64,000 bases of DNA, taken from positions 38,586 to 102,585 of the forward strand of contig CAUYUJ010000921.1 of the NCBI GenBank assembly GCA_963575745.1, read 5' to 3'. The number at the start of each line of letters is the position of its first letter. Position 1 is the first letter of the stretch. Made by a program: the position numbers and the translations under genes. The notes below the pieces were generated by a model. It worked only from the letters and a program-made list of their open reading frames with translations. It was not told where the DNA came from and searched no databases. Below are positions 20,060 through 31,239 of the stretch, in pieces. This stretch comes from Prorocentrum cordatum (Eukaryota; Sar; Dinophyceae; Prorocentrales; Prorocentraceae).

Positions 20060-20545
20060 GAACAGCCATGACCGTAACCAGCACCACAACCATAAACAAA
20101 TCACAGTACCAACAAGGCTACTGCTAATATTAAGGATAGCACGGGTAATCGAAAAACTATCAACCATAGTAATGGATGTAATGGCAGTCGCAGTAATGGA
20201 TGTATGTATGATATTGGTAATGGGGTAATGTGACTAGTAATACTCATGCGATTAAGATCAGTACTAAGGTCCGCGCTCGTAATAATGCGATTCGCACTAA
20301 CATTACTACTACCATTGCGATTCATAGTAGTACGTCGAAGTCGAACATTCAGAATGCGGCCACTAATACCATAAGACGACGATATGACGACTATTACGAA
20401 CAGTACTTGACATACCACGAATACCAAGAATCCTACTGCGAAAACCAGTACCACCCATATTACCAACATGAAGAAACGAATGAAAATATTTACAACAATC
20501 GTAATTCGAATGCGAACAATGATGCGACTATTACTTATTCACGCT
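20060..20545. other. AT-rich island
   Basis: Nearly 500 bp of much lower GC than its surroundings, full of TAC, TAA, CCA and GAA triplets as if a trinucleotide array had decayed. The frame from 20230 would give an Asn/Tyr/Thr-rich peptide, more likely a by-product than a protein. Confidence 0.5.
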
Positions 20546-21143
20546 TCTGCTGTCCGTGGGCCGCCCTGTCGCTGCCTTCCCCCTGTCCCCCCGCCCGTGG
20601 TGGCGCTGCCGTCGCTTCACGCATCTCGCTTTGACCCCTGTCGGCGTTTGGCGATCCGGACCCCGCTCCGTTGAGCGCTTGCATGTCGTTGTTCGACGTC
20701 CTCATCGGTTGCATCACGGCCGTCATCGAGCACGCGGACTTCATAATTTCGCATTTTGGTGCTGCACCTCGACCAGTGGTTCTTCCTGGCCCACCCCGTA
20801 TCCTGAGCCGCAGCGTAGCTCGCTCCTGTGTGTTTTTATTCGCTTCTTCCTCCGCTTCTTCTTCCGCTTGTTTCGCCTCAAGTTCCGCTAGCTTTTGTTC
20901 CCCCCTCCGTGCCGCGGAATTTAGGCCGTTGCTTGTCTGCCGCGTTTCTTGACGGCGCCTGGCATCCCTGCACGCTCGCGAACGATACAGTATCCCCATC
21001 AGCTCATTCAGAAGCCCTGCCCATGAGAGCTGACGGAAAACGGGGCGAAGAGACACGCCGACGGACACGACGCGAGCGACCAGTGTGAACCGAGAGACCT
21101 CTGGGAGCAAGGGGGGTGGCCTTGGAAGGCCTCTTCGGGCCAT
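20535..21143 (-). CDS. Possible minus-strand protein with a charged helix
   Basis: The longest frame here is on the minus strand, 202 residues from an ATG at 21143. Its middle reads QKLAELEAKQAEEEAEEEAN, a charged coiled-coil type helix, flanked by Arg-rich and then Ser/Asn/Met-containing sequence (MKSACSMTAVMQPMRTSNND) with varied composition. It starts next to CTTGGG repeats and ends at the AT-rich island. No family is recognised. It may be an exon rather than a whole gene. Confidence 0.3.
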   Translation of the reverse strand: MARRGLPRPPPLLPEVSRFTLVARVVSVGVSLRPVFRQLSWAGLLNELMGILYRSRACRDARRRQETRQTSNGLNSAARRGEQKLAELEAKQAEEEAEEEANKNTQERATLRLRIRGGPGRTTGRGAAPKCEIMKSACSMTAVMQPMRTSNNDMQALNGAGSGSPNADRGQSEMREATAAPPRAGGQGEGSDRAAHGQQKRE

Positions 21144-21334
21144 CCTGGGGGCCGCGTGGGGGAGAGGGGGAGTGGGGGGGGAGGGGCAGGAGGAGGATGA
21201 GGACGAGGAGGGGAGGGCGAGGGCGCGGATGACGACGAGGACAAGGAGGACGACGAGTAGGATGAGGACGACGTGGACGAGGACTCATGGAACCATTTAG
21301 AGGTATTCTTGCGGCTGCTGTTGCTGCTGGTGCT

Positions 21335-22110
21335 CTCTGGGAGTTGTGGGGGCCCTCTTGAGGCCCTCTTGGTAGCCCTGGGAGGCTTCTTGGGATCATC
21401 TTGGAGGCCATCGATTACAGGATGGGGGGGCCCCCAACTCAGCTCCCCCTTCAGGAGCTCGCGAACCGCTTCTTGGGGCTCTCTTGGGGCGCTCTTGGGC
21501 GCTCTTGCAGCGGTCTTGGGGCCGTTTGGAACATCGTGGGAGCCATCTTGAGCTATCCTGGGCTATCTGAGTTTTCTCGGAGGTCATCTTGGGGCCCGCT
21601 TGGGACCCTCTTGGCGCTCTCTTGGGGCCCTCCTGGGATCATCGGGTAGCCTCTTGGGGCCATGCTGTAGGCCATCGATCACAAGGGGGGGTCCCTTATC
21701 TAGGTCCCCCCTAAGAGCCATCGAACACGCCTCTTGGTGCGCTCCTGCGGCCCATCGGTGGGCGATCTTGGGCGCTCTTGGGGCCGCCTTGGAGGCCTCT
21801 TGGGCTCCTCTTGGGGCTCTCTTGAGCCATCTGGGGCCATGTTGAGGCTGCAAAAGCGCATCGGGAGCGAAGAGGCGAGAAGGCACGCATTATTGATCCC
21901 CCTCGGGTTTTTGAATGGTTTTGGCTTTTCGGGGAGGTCCCGAAGGGTTTTCAAAAACACTTGGATCCGTCCTGTTGCCCTCTTGGGGCCTCCTGAAGGC
22001 ATGTCGGAAGCTGTCTTGGAACATCGTTGGCTATCTTGAGCGATGTTGGAGGCCATCTTGGGCTCCCTGAGGCCCTCTTGAGGCCATCTTGGGCCATTTC
22101 GGGCGCCCCA
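21335..22110. repeat. CTTGGG repeat block 3
   Basis: Same degenerate unit as at 14405 and 16010. Two related sub-blocks occur about 260 bp apart (GGCCATCGATTACAGGATGG at 21405; GGCCATCGATCACAAGGGGG at 21671). Confidence 0.75.
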
Positions 22111-22152
22111 ACTGCTCGCGAAACCCTTTGTCCAGGTCCAGCGGGGGGGTAA

Positions 22153-22174
22153 GGGGAGGGGTAAACCCTTCCCC
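22153..22174. repeat. Hairpin after CTTGGG block 3
   Basis: GGGGAGGGGT pairs with ACCCTTCCCC (9 of 10) across an AA loop, followed by CGAAAAGGG, like the one at 14843. Confidence 0.55.
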
Positions 22175-22333
22175 GAAAAGGGAAGATTTTTTTTTGGAAG
22201 AGGAAACCAACACCTTTAGACCACCTGCACCCAAAGAACTGGTGGGACAATTGTACCAACCAGGCCAAGCATTTCACTTTTAATGCTAAGAGAGGAGGAG
22301 GATCAGAGGGCGTCCGGCTGAGACATCGGTGGC

Positions 22334-22334
<1 letters not shown>

Positions 22335-22367
<33 letters not shown>

Positions 22368-22400
22368 CTCCTCCTCCTCCTCCTCCTCTTCCTCCTCTTC
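22335..22400. repeat. (CCT)n tract
   Basis: TCC/CTC triplets, part of a longer pyrimidine-rich stretch that continues to about 22680. Confidence 0.9.
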
Positions 22401-22855
22401 ATCCTCATCGTCCACCTGCTCCCTCTCTCCCTCCCTCCCCTTCTCTTTCAGATATGAAGGGAACGTGCACATAATTCCAGTTATGATGATGCCGAAGATG
22501 CACTGCCCCTTGCCTCCTCTCCCCTCCCCTCGGTTCCCGTCCCCTCCGTTCCCGTCCCCTTCCTCCTTGTTCCTCCTTTCTCCTCCTCCTTCTCTCTCTT
22601 TCCTCCTCCCTCCTTCTCCTCCCGTTGCTGCTGCTGCTCCTGCTCCTGCTCCTGCTGCTGCTGCTCCTCCTCCTCCGCAGCAAATATGCGGGTGCTCGGG
22701 TCGAGCAGGAGGCTGGCACGCCTTTCGGAGAGGAGGATGCGCAGCGGGAGGTCGGAGCTGATTCCAAGCTCGAACGCCCAGAACAGCAGGGTCCAACTGC
22801 TGACGTTATCGTGCCTGGCGACTGCGAGGTTCGGGTCTTTTTTTTTCTTTTGAAC

Positions 22856-22893
22856 AAATATTATTATTATTATTGTTATTATTATTATTATTA
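22856..22893. repeat. (ATT)n repeat
   Basis: ATT triplets preceded by a T-run and followed by AAATTCCAG, an acceptor-like site. Confidence 0.9.
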
Positions 22894-23019
22894 AATTCCA
22901 GATTAGGCAAAGAAAGATGATCTCTTCTTTGGAACAATGAGTAGGTCGGACGAAGATCGTCCTCTCGTCCCTGTTGGAAGCTTCGGCTGTGAGCGCCTAG
23001 CGCGCGCGAGCTCAATTTC

Positions 23020-24051
23020 CAGGTGGCAGGGTTCATCCAGGATGTGTGGGATTGTGTCTCAGACGGGGACGCGCATGAATTGTCCGAGTATTGGACAGGC
23101 GAAGTCCTCTTCCCGATCTTGAGCGCTCAATCCGATATGGGTAATCTCTTGGGGAAAGCACGTGTCCAAACTACCGCTCGACCAGGCAACGTGGATGGTG
23201 TGATATGGAGTATGTTGTTCAAGAAACAATGGCGTGATGCCCGATACTTCTGGGCATATCACCTGAAGTCTAGGGATCGGCGTCGCCTCGCCGCCCTGCG
23301 ATCTTGGACACGGCGCGATGTTCAGGCTACGTGCCATCACGCGAGCAACGATAGCGGGCCCAAGTGGAACACTTACACTGACGCGCCTTTACCGATACCA
23401 ATATCGGACCAGGTTTACCAGACCAAGACATTCGGGGTGGAAATAACAAGGGTATTTCGCATGCCGGGAGACATGTGATACTTCGTGATGTGGCCACCAA
23501 GTTATATCACGATGTTCCAAACCTTGCTGGAGCGTCGGGGAAGCATGGCGCTGGCCCCGTCTGCCCAGCTCAGCGCTTTGACGGACCGCTGCAACCACAT
23601 CGTCCCTATCATCATGCCTTGCCTTCAACCTGCCTTTTCGACGCGCAGGTTTCGGAGCTTACTCGGTTTGTCTCAGCTGTGCCGGTTGTGCCGCCAGCGG
23701 CCGCCTGCTCAGCTCAGGGTGATCGTGGGCGTATCTCTAGCAACACCCGTTGTCGCCGCGGCTGCTGAGTATGCGCGCGTCGCCGGAGAGTTGACCAAAC
23801 GATAGATCTTTGTAACGCCAGATGCGGTGAAGTCTTTCGTCTCCCAGCGATGTTGGCGTTTCAACTCCATTTGTGACTGCGACGACTTCATACCTGAAGC
23901 ACGAGCTTTGGGTAAATGGGTCCCCGTGGGTCGTCTCTTTGACTTCGTTGTTGACCAACGCTCCGAATTAACGCATATGGGGATTTGGGAATTTAAGAAG
24001 GCGTGTCAAGAACGAAACAGGGCTTGCGGTTCTCTTCCCTGCTGTGTTTGA
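23020..24051 (+). pseudogene. Unrecognised protein frame interrupted by two in-frame stops
   Basis: From a probable acceptor (CAATTTCCAG at 23013-23022) one frame reads protein-like for 340 residues: VAGFIQDVWDCVSDGDAHEL onward, then TGA at 23476, then MWPPSYITMFQTLLERRGSM onward, then TAG at 23803, then AVKSFVSQRCWRFNSICDCD to the final TGA at 24049. All three parts are in the same frame with ordinary amino-acid mixture, many Trp, Cys and Phe, and codons less GC-biased than in neighbouring genes. This fits a decayed gene with two nonsense mutations; short introns around the stops are an alternative. The family is not recognised. No TM segment or catalytic motif is obvious. Confidence 0.5.
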
Positions 24052-24301
24052 AGTCCGCTCATATCACCATTGTATCGTTACATGCCGCTGACGTATCGGC
24101 TCAAGTACTCGTGCGCATACCGCGCTGCTCTCCGCGCAGCGCCCCTGGGAAACAGACGCATCAGCTACCATCTTCCTCACTCACCTTTAAATGCGGCTTA
24201 TCGTATAGGTTCGACTCTTTTGTCGTTAGCGTATACGCACAGGTCATCGGCCAATTCTTTCGCGCTCGTCCCGCGCCGCGCTTCGTCTTAGGCCCCGCTG
24301 T

Positions 24302-24940
24302 ATGGCCGTGCACCCCTCGGGGCGCAGTGCCTCCATGCGCGCGGCGTCTTCGACGGAGCGCAGGCGCGGCGACCGCGCGGGGGGGGCGATGCCCATGTCC
24401 CCCCTTTCGGGCGGAGGCAGTTCCGCGTCGCTCGCGGCCGCTCTTGGCGAGCTTTTTCCTGACTCGCCGCCGCCGCCGCCCGCGCGCGCCCCCGCTCACG
24501 CGCCTGGGGGCGCGCGTATTGCCTAGGCGCCTGATGCTTCCACTGGGCTGTTTCCTGGCGCCGCCTTTGATTCTTCCCATGCGCCGGTGGGAACGCCAGC
24601 AGTTGGCCTCGGAGTCGCCGCTGGATTCGCCTCGCCTCCGTCTTCTTCCACAACCTTCGCTGTTGGTAATGTGCCGGTAGGCGCGCCCGCGGCGTCGGCG
24701 CCAGACAACGCTTTCGCGCGCCCCCGCCGCTGGGCTAAGGTCATATCCCCAACCGATGTCTCTGTCTCTGAACATGCGCGTGTTATTGAGATTCGCACAG
24801 GGCTGACATCTCAGCGAAGGGCCCCAGAACGGTATCACGGGGTTTGGGGCGTCGATCGGTTAGGGGCGAGAAATTGTCAGAGTGGGGTTCCCGAGCGCAG
24901 AATTCCCGTGGGGTGGGGGTGCCGGGGCGCGGTGGGGGGC
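24302..24940 (+). pseudogene. Pro/Ala/Ser-rich frame with one in-frame TAG
   Basis: The frame from the ATG at 24302 reads MAVHPSGRSASMRAASSTER, a Gly/Ser/Ala stretch and LGELFPDSPPPPPARAPAHA, then TAG at 24524; it goes on in the same frame APDASTGLFPGAAFDSSHAP, a Gly/Val/Ala-rich part and a final less biased segment VISPTDVSVSEHARVIEIRT before the 90-bp satellite. The low-complexity composition makes coding uncertain, but the same-frame continuation across the stop is like that of the preceding feature. A splice at the stop is also possible. Confidence 0.25.
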
Positions 24941-27900
24941 GTTGGTCGGCTTTGGGCGAGAAGTTGAAGCGTGGGAGGTCCCGACAATAATTTTCCCATG
25001 GTGTGGGGGTGCCGGGGCGCGGTGGGGGGCGTTGGTTGGTTTTGGGTGAGAAATTGTCTTGGGGGGATCCGGGGAACAGAATTCCCGTGGCGTAGGAATG
25101 CTGGAGCGCAGTGGGGGGCGTTGGTAGGAATTGTGCGAGAAATTGTGGGGTGGGGGGTCCCAAGGACGGAGTCCTTGTGGGGTGGGGATGCCGGGGCGCG
25201 GTGGGGGGGCGTTGGTCGGTGTAGGGTGAGAAGTTGTAGGGTGGGGGGTCGCAAGAACAGGATCCTTGTGGGGTGGGGATGCAGGGGCGTGGTGGGGGGT
25301 GTTGGTCTGTTTTGGGCGACAAATGGCAGGGTGGGGGGCCCCGAGAACAGAACTCCCGCGGGGCAGAAGTGGCAAGACACAGGGGCGTGGGGCGGTTGTG
25401 GGTGAGACGTTGCAAGGAGTGGGGGTCCCATGGATAGAATTCCCGTGGGATGGGGGTGCCGGGGCGCGGTGGGTGGCGTTGGTTTGTGATGGGCGAGGAA
25501 TTGCAAGGTGGGAGATGTAAGAACCGAATTGCTGCGGGGTGGGAGTGCCGGGGCGCGGCGGGGGGCGTTGGTCGGTTTTGTGCGAGGAATTCCAGCGTGG
25601 AGATTCTAGGGGCAGAATTTCCATGGGGTGGAAGTTCCGGGGCGCGGTCGGGGGCGTTGGCCAGTTTTGGGGCGATATAGTTTTGGGTGGGGTCGCAAGA
25701 ACAGAATTCCTGTAGGGTGGGGATGCCGCGGCGCTGTGTGGGGCGTGGGGTGCGAGAAATTGTGGTTGTGGGGTCCCGAGGAAAGAATTCCTGCGGGGTG
25801 GCGATGCTGGAGCGAGGTGGGGGCCGCTTGGCGGGGCGCCGCGGGGGGCGCCGGTCGGTTTTGGGTGAGAAATTGCAGGGTGGGGGGTCCCAAGAACGAA
25901 CATAATTCTCGTGGGGCGGGGGTGCTGGGGCGCGGCGGGGGGCGTTGGTCGGTTGTAGGTATGTGGGGTGAGGGGTCCCAAGAACAGAATTCCCGTGGGG
26001 TGGGGATGCGAGTGCGCGGTGAGAGCGTCGGTCGGCTTTGGGCGAGAAGTTGCAGGGTGGGGGGGGTCCCGAGAAAAGAATTTTCCCGTGCCGGAGCGCG
26101 GTGGGGGGCATTGACCAGTTTTGGGCGAGCAATTATATGTGGGGGGTCTCGAACAGAATTCCAGTGGTGGGGGTGCCGGAGCGCGGTGGGGAACGTTGGT
26201 CGGTTTTGGGGGAGAAATTGTAGGGTGGGAAGTCCCGAGAAGAGATTTTTCGCGGTGTGGGGGTGCCGGAGCGCGGTGGGGGGCGTTGGTCGGTATTGGG
26301 CGAGAAATTGTAGGGTGGGGGGTCCCAAGGGAGAGTTCCCGCGGGGTGAGGATGTTGGTGCGCGGTGCGGGGCGTTAGTTGGTTTTGGGCGAGAACTTGT
26401 GAGGTGGGGGGCCCAAGAATAGAATTCCCGTGGGGCGCGGGTGCCGGGGCGTTGCGCGGGGCGTTGGTCGGTTTTGGGCGAGAGATTCCAGGGTGGGGGA
26501 TCCGGGGGGCGGAAGTCCCGCGGTGTAGAAGTGCCGGGGTGCGGTGGGGGGCGTTGGTCGGTTGTGGGTGATGTGAGAGACCCAAGATTAGAGCTCTCGT
26601 GGGGTGGGGATGCTGGGGCGCGGTGGGGGGCGTTGGTCGGTGGTGGGCGAGAAATTGTAGGGGTGGATTGGGGTGTAAGAGCGCAATTCCCATGAGGTGG
26701 AAGTGCCGGGGCGCGGTGGGCGGTGGTGGTTTGTTTGGGGCGAGCAATTCAAGTGTGGGGGATCTAAGAAGATAATTTCCGCGGGGTGGGGGCGCGGGGG
26801 ATCGGTGAAGGGCGTTGGTCGGTTTGGTGCGACATTTTTTTGGTGGAGGGGCGCAGGGGCAGAATTCTTGTAGGGTGGGGATGCCGGGGCGCGGCGGGGA
26901 CCGTTGGTTGGTTTTGGGCGAGAAGTTGTGGGGTGGGAGGTCCCAAGAAAAGGAATCCCGTGGGGTGGGGATGCCGGGGCGCGGTGGGGGGCGTTGGTCG
27001 GTTTTGGGCGAGAACGTGTAGGGTGGGGGATCCGAAGAACAGAATCCCCGTGGGGTAGAAGTGCCGGGGCGCGGTCGAGGGCGTTGATCGGTTGTGGGTG
27101 AGAAATTGTAAGAGTGAGGGGCCCAAGTCTAGAATTCCTGTGAGGTGGGGGTGCTGGGGCGCGGCGGGGGGCGTTGGTCGGTTTTGGGGGAGAGAGTGTA
27201 AGGTGGGGAGTCCCAAGAAGGGAATTCCCGCGGGGTGGAGATGCCGGGGCGCGGTTGGGGGGCGTTGTTGGTTTGTTTTGGACGATATTGTAGCGTGGGA
27301 ACTTCTAAGGGCAGATTTCCCGCGGGGTGCGGATGCTGGAGCGCGGTGGAGGGCGTTGGTCGGTTTTGGGCGAGAAATTGTCGGGTGGGGGGCGTCGATC
27401 AGTTCTGGGCGAGAAATTGTATGGTGAGGGACCCAAGATTAGAAGTCCTGCGGGGTGGGGGTGCCGGGGCGCGGCGGGGAGCGTTGGTTGGTTTTGGGCA
27501 AGAAATTGTAAGGCGGGGAATCCCATGTTCATTCCCTTGGGGTGGGGGTGGGCGCGGTTGAGGGCGTTGGTCAGTTTTGGGAGAGAAATGGTAGGGTGAT
27601 GGGCCGCAAGAATAAAATTCCCGTGGGGCGCGGATGCCGGGACGCAGTAGGGGGCGTTGGTCGGTTTTGGGTGAGAAATTTTAAGGTTGGGGGCCCAAGA
27701 ACAGAATTCCCGCGGGGTGGGGGTGTCGGGGAGCGGTGGGGGGCGTTGGTCGGTTATGGGTGAGAAATTGTTGGGTTGATGGTCCCGAGAACAGAGCTCT
27801 CGTGGGGTGGGGGTGCTGGGGCGCGGTGGGGGGCTTGGGTCGGTTTTGGGCGAGAGATTGTAGTGTGGCCGGTCCCAAGAGCAGAGCTCGCGTGGGCTGG

Positions 27901-28130
27901 GGGTGTCAGGGCGAGGTGGATGGCGTCGGTCGGTTCTGGGGGAGAAATTGCAGGGTGGGGGGTTGCAAGAACAGGGCTGTCGTGGGGCGGGGGTGCCGGG
28001 GCGCGGTTGAGGGCGTTGATCGGTTGTGGGTGAGAAATTTTAAGGTAGGGGGTCCCAAGAACACAGCTCTCGTGGGGTGGGGGTGCCGGGGCGATGGAGG
28101 CGCGGTGGGGCGCGTTGGTGGGGGGCGTTG
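24845..28130. repeat. Large satellite: about 36 tandem units of about 90 bp
   Basis: Every unit has the blocks GGGGGCGTTGGTCGGTTTTG, GGCGAGAAATTGTAGGGTGG, GGGTCCCAAGAACAGAATTC, CCGTGGGGTGGGGGTG and CCGGGGCGCGGTG. Spacing is mostly 88-91 bp with some shorter or longer units. Because 90 is divisible by three, long frames run through it on both strands (for example 449 codons at 24783-26132 on the minus strand, a roughly 30-residue repeat rich in Pro, His and Thr). I treat these as by-products. Confidence 0.95.
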
Positions 28131-28411
28131 GCAGGGGCCCAGGTCGCTGGGGATGTCATGTGTTGTGGGGGCGATTCCAGGGCGGATTTTGCTGGACGGG
28201 GGGCCCTGAAGAGGGGGTTATCTTGAAGACCGAGGAAACGATGCACGGGGATTCAAGAGGCCGAGGATGTGCGGTGGGGTCCCGGGAATGACTTTGCAGG
28301 GTGGTGAGCTCAACGGGTGCGCAGTTGAGTCTCGCGCGCCTCTGGGGTTGGGGGATTAACAGCTGACGGTGCTGAGACGGGCGTCCGTGCGAACCGCGAC
28401 TCATCGTTGCT

Positions 28412-29640
28412 TTGATCCTGCGTGCTCTCTGCGAGACAGTCCGAGAGATCGCCCGCTCTGGGGCCGCATTAGCTGGGTCAGGCGTGAGCTCCGTAGTCGC
28501 TTCCATGGAGCCAGATCAGGCGCTCTCGCGCGTGGTCTTGGAGACCGAAACCGGGCGCCGGTGGTCCCCATCGCCTGCGCAAGATGTGATAGTGGTCGCC
28601 GTTTGGCTCAACGACGATATGTTGTCACCCTCTCAACGGGCGTCGTGGATTTGTATAGGGCTCAGCAGTTCAAGGCGCTGGTCATCGGGTATCGATCTGG
28701 ATCTCTGGTTCTGTAGTGACGAGACAGGCTGCCGAATGACCTTATTCTGGCGATCCGGCTGCCAGGCAGGTTGTCGGGGCCAGGGTGTGCCAGCAATTGG
28801 TGCATCGGGTCATGCCTTTTGATTCTGCGGCCATTCAGATTCGCAATCTCCGGCGCAGAGCGCGCGCACCTACCATCAGCGCGACTCGTAATGGCGAGAT
28901 CGGGGAGACACCCTTGGACCCGTGGCACTTCTGGGCAGGCCGTCAGACCGAGCGCCAGATGGCCGCCACTGCGCCTCGCTATCTCGATTTCAGCCGAGAC
29001 GGCTGTAGCGAGGGCCGCCCGGGCCACGGGTGAGTTCTGGGTGTCGGAGCCAGCGGGCGCCATGTTGCTTGAGTTGAAGATGTGCGCGAAGGAGGTGGAG
29101 AAGAGAAGCGATTGCCACCTGCGCCAGGTGACTCGCGTCTGGGCGCACTCGATCGCCCTGCGCCAGCGGCCGCGCTGGGCAAGCACATTTTGGTGCAAAT
29201 CTATGTGGTACCTAGTCAATTCTTCTTTCGCCCATGCTGCCGGGTCGGTTTTGTGTGAACTGGTGATCAGACAAAGCGGGGTCTTGACGTCTTCTGTCCG
29301 CCGAATCCTTGGAAGGTCGCGGGGGCGCGCGCGAGGTCCCAGCTGCGCCCTATTAAGAGGGCTTCTCTTACTCCTGGCGCGCCATCCGCGGTCGAGGGGG
29401 GTGGGGGGGGTGGGGGGGGCATCTGCGTCGGCGGAAGCCGACGCTCCATGCGCGCTGCCACCGAGGTCGCGCACGGGCCCGAACGCGTTCCTAAACCGCC
29501 CCCCGAAATCAGCGCTGCTGCCCTTTAGGCGACAGCCATCGGCGCCGACTAGTGGCGCAGCCGAGGCGACGGCCCTGTGGGGGGCTGCGACGGCGAAAGC
29601 TGTTGCTGGGTCCAAACGACGTCTGCCGCGCGGGCCCTAG
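28412..29640 (+). pseudogene. Coding-like segments in shifting frames, unrecognised
   Basis: Three stretches have ordinary protein composition in successive frames: 28412-28770 (ILRALCETVREIARSGAALA, SMEPDQALSRVVLETETGRR), 28785-29033 (VMPFDSAAIQIRNLRRRARA, ETPLDPWHFWAGRQTERQMA) and 29020-29320 (EFWVSEPAGAMLLELKMCAK, VWAHSIALRQRPRWASTFWC). They overlap slightly and change frame, as expected of a decayed gene or of exons whose splice sites I cannot place. No family or domain is recognised. Confidence 0.25.
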
Positions 29641-29762
29641 GGGCGGTGCGCGGCGGATCATGGGCCACCTGCTCCGCTCCAGCTTCCCAGAGTGGAATGG
29701 CCTTCTGATGAGCTCGTCGACGATCTGTCGCCAGCCCGATGGTGCTGCGCGCGTGGGCGGAA

Positions 29763-30038
29763 ATTCCCTACCTAGGCTCTGCCTAGAGGGTTCTTACCAT
29801 GTTCTCTTAAAGGGCAGGGCAGTGGAACTCGCCTAGGGCGGTTCCCCCAGGATCCGCCCCGCGGGTGCCCCAGTGACGCCCCCTTAGCTTAGCGTTGCTT
29901 ATTCCCTACCTAGGCTCTGCCTAGAGGGTTCTCATTGTGTTCTCTTAAAGGGCCGGGCAGTGGAACTCGCCCTGGGCGGTTCCCCCAGGATCTGCCCCGC
30001 GGTTCCCCCAGTTACGTCCCCTTAGCTGTGCGTTGCTT
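29763..30038. repeat. Tandem duplication of a 138-bp structured unit
   Basis: The unit begins ATTCCCTACCTAGGCTCTGC at 29763 and again at 29901. Both copies can form CCTAGGC/GCCTAG and GGAAC.CGCC/GGCGGTTCC hairpins; in the second stem the loop-side bases differ between copies while pairing is kept. A structured RNA or a mobile fragment are both possible. Confidence 0.7.
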
Positions 30039-30039
30039 A

Positions 30040-30600
30040 TCTCATCTTAGCTTAACCTAGCTTAACTTAGCTGAGCTTAACCTAGCCAAGCCTAGCTTAG
30101 CTTAGCTTAGCCTAGCCTAGCTTAGCTTAGCTTAGCTCAGCTTAGCTTAGCGCAGCGCAGCATTAGCATCGCATTGTATAGCATAGCATAGCGCATCATA
30201 TCGTATCATAGCATATCATAGCACCGCATAGCACAGCATAGCATAGCGCATCATTTCAGAACATTGCATTTCATATCATAGCATATCATAGCATAGCGCA
30301 ACATAGCATAGCATTCCATATCATAGCTGAGCTCAACATAGCACAGAGCAGCATAGCATATCACATCATATCAAAGCATATCATCGCATATCATAGCGCA
30401 GCATAACATATCATAGTGTAGCATAGCGCAGCATAACATAGTATATTATAGTATAGCATAGCCTAGCGCAGCATATCATATCACATCATATCATACCATA
30501 GCGCAGCATACCAACTCATAACACAGCCTATCATATCATAGCATATCGCAGCATAGCATAACATAGCATAGCATAGCATAGCGCAGCATAGGCAATGCAA
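30040..30600. repeat. CTTAG / CATAG pentamer repeats
   Basis: Starts with (CTTAG)n variants, then becomes CATAG, CATATCATAG and CGCAG units. It lies directly after the 138-bp units, which themselves contain CTTAGCTTAGCG. Confidence 0.9.
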
Positions 30601-30694
30601 CGCAACGGCAAAGCAAAGGCAAGGCATTTGCATACCATAGCAAAAGCAAAGGCAAGGCAATGCAACACACAAACAAAACCACTGCGACAGTGTA

Positions 30695-30895
30695 TATGTA
30701 GATATGGCTGTAGGTGTAGGTGTAGATGTGGATGTAGGTGTATATGTAGATGTAGCTGTAGGTGTAGCTGTAGGTGTATATGTAGACGTAGATGTGAGTC
30801 TCGCTGATGATGTTGATGTATATGTAGATGTAGATGCAGGTGTGGATGCTCATGTAGCTGTTGGTGTAGATGCAGATGTTGCTTTCCTAGATGCT
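30695..30895. repeat. GTAGGT / GTAGAT hexamer repeat
   Basis: Units TGTAGGTGTAGATGTGGATG with drift over about 200 bp. Confidence 0.85.
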
Positions 30896-31239
30896 CCAAC
30901 TCCTAGGTAGGGTCGCACTGGGATAATTCAAGGATGCAGGGCCCCTGTATAATTCTTTGGCAGATGGGTTCTTCGTATTTGAGAGGGGCACATCTCTGGC
31001 GTGAAATGGGTGCCAGTGGGCGCGCTGCGCGAGCAGATATTCGGGGCGCGTGGGTGCTGGTGTCTTTGCTGCAGACATTGTAGGCCCGTCGGCGGTTCCG
31101 TTCGGTCACCTAAGTGGGCCAATGAGATGCGCAACGCTTGCGAGACCCCGGATGCGCTTAAGGTCTGGCCGCGGATTTCGATGAAGGAAGTGGCTAAGTT
31201 GCATGGCGAACATCACGACCCACGAGTCTAAGGCTCGCT

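Noticed and set aside
24783-26132. 449-codon minus-strand frame as a gene
   Set aside because: It is the 90-bp satellite; other frames are equally open. Kept only as a finding to test.
29400-29430. G-rich stretch as a quadruplex regulator
   Set aside because: G-runs are everywhere in this window; nothing distinguishes this one.
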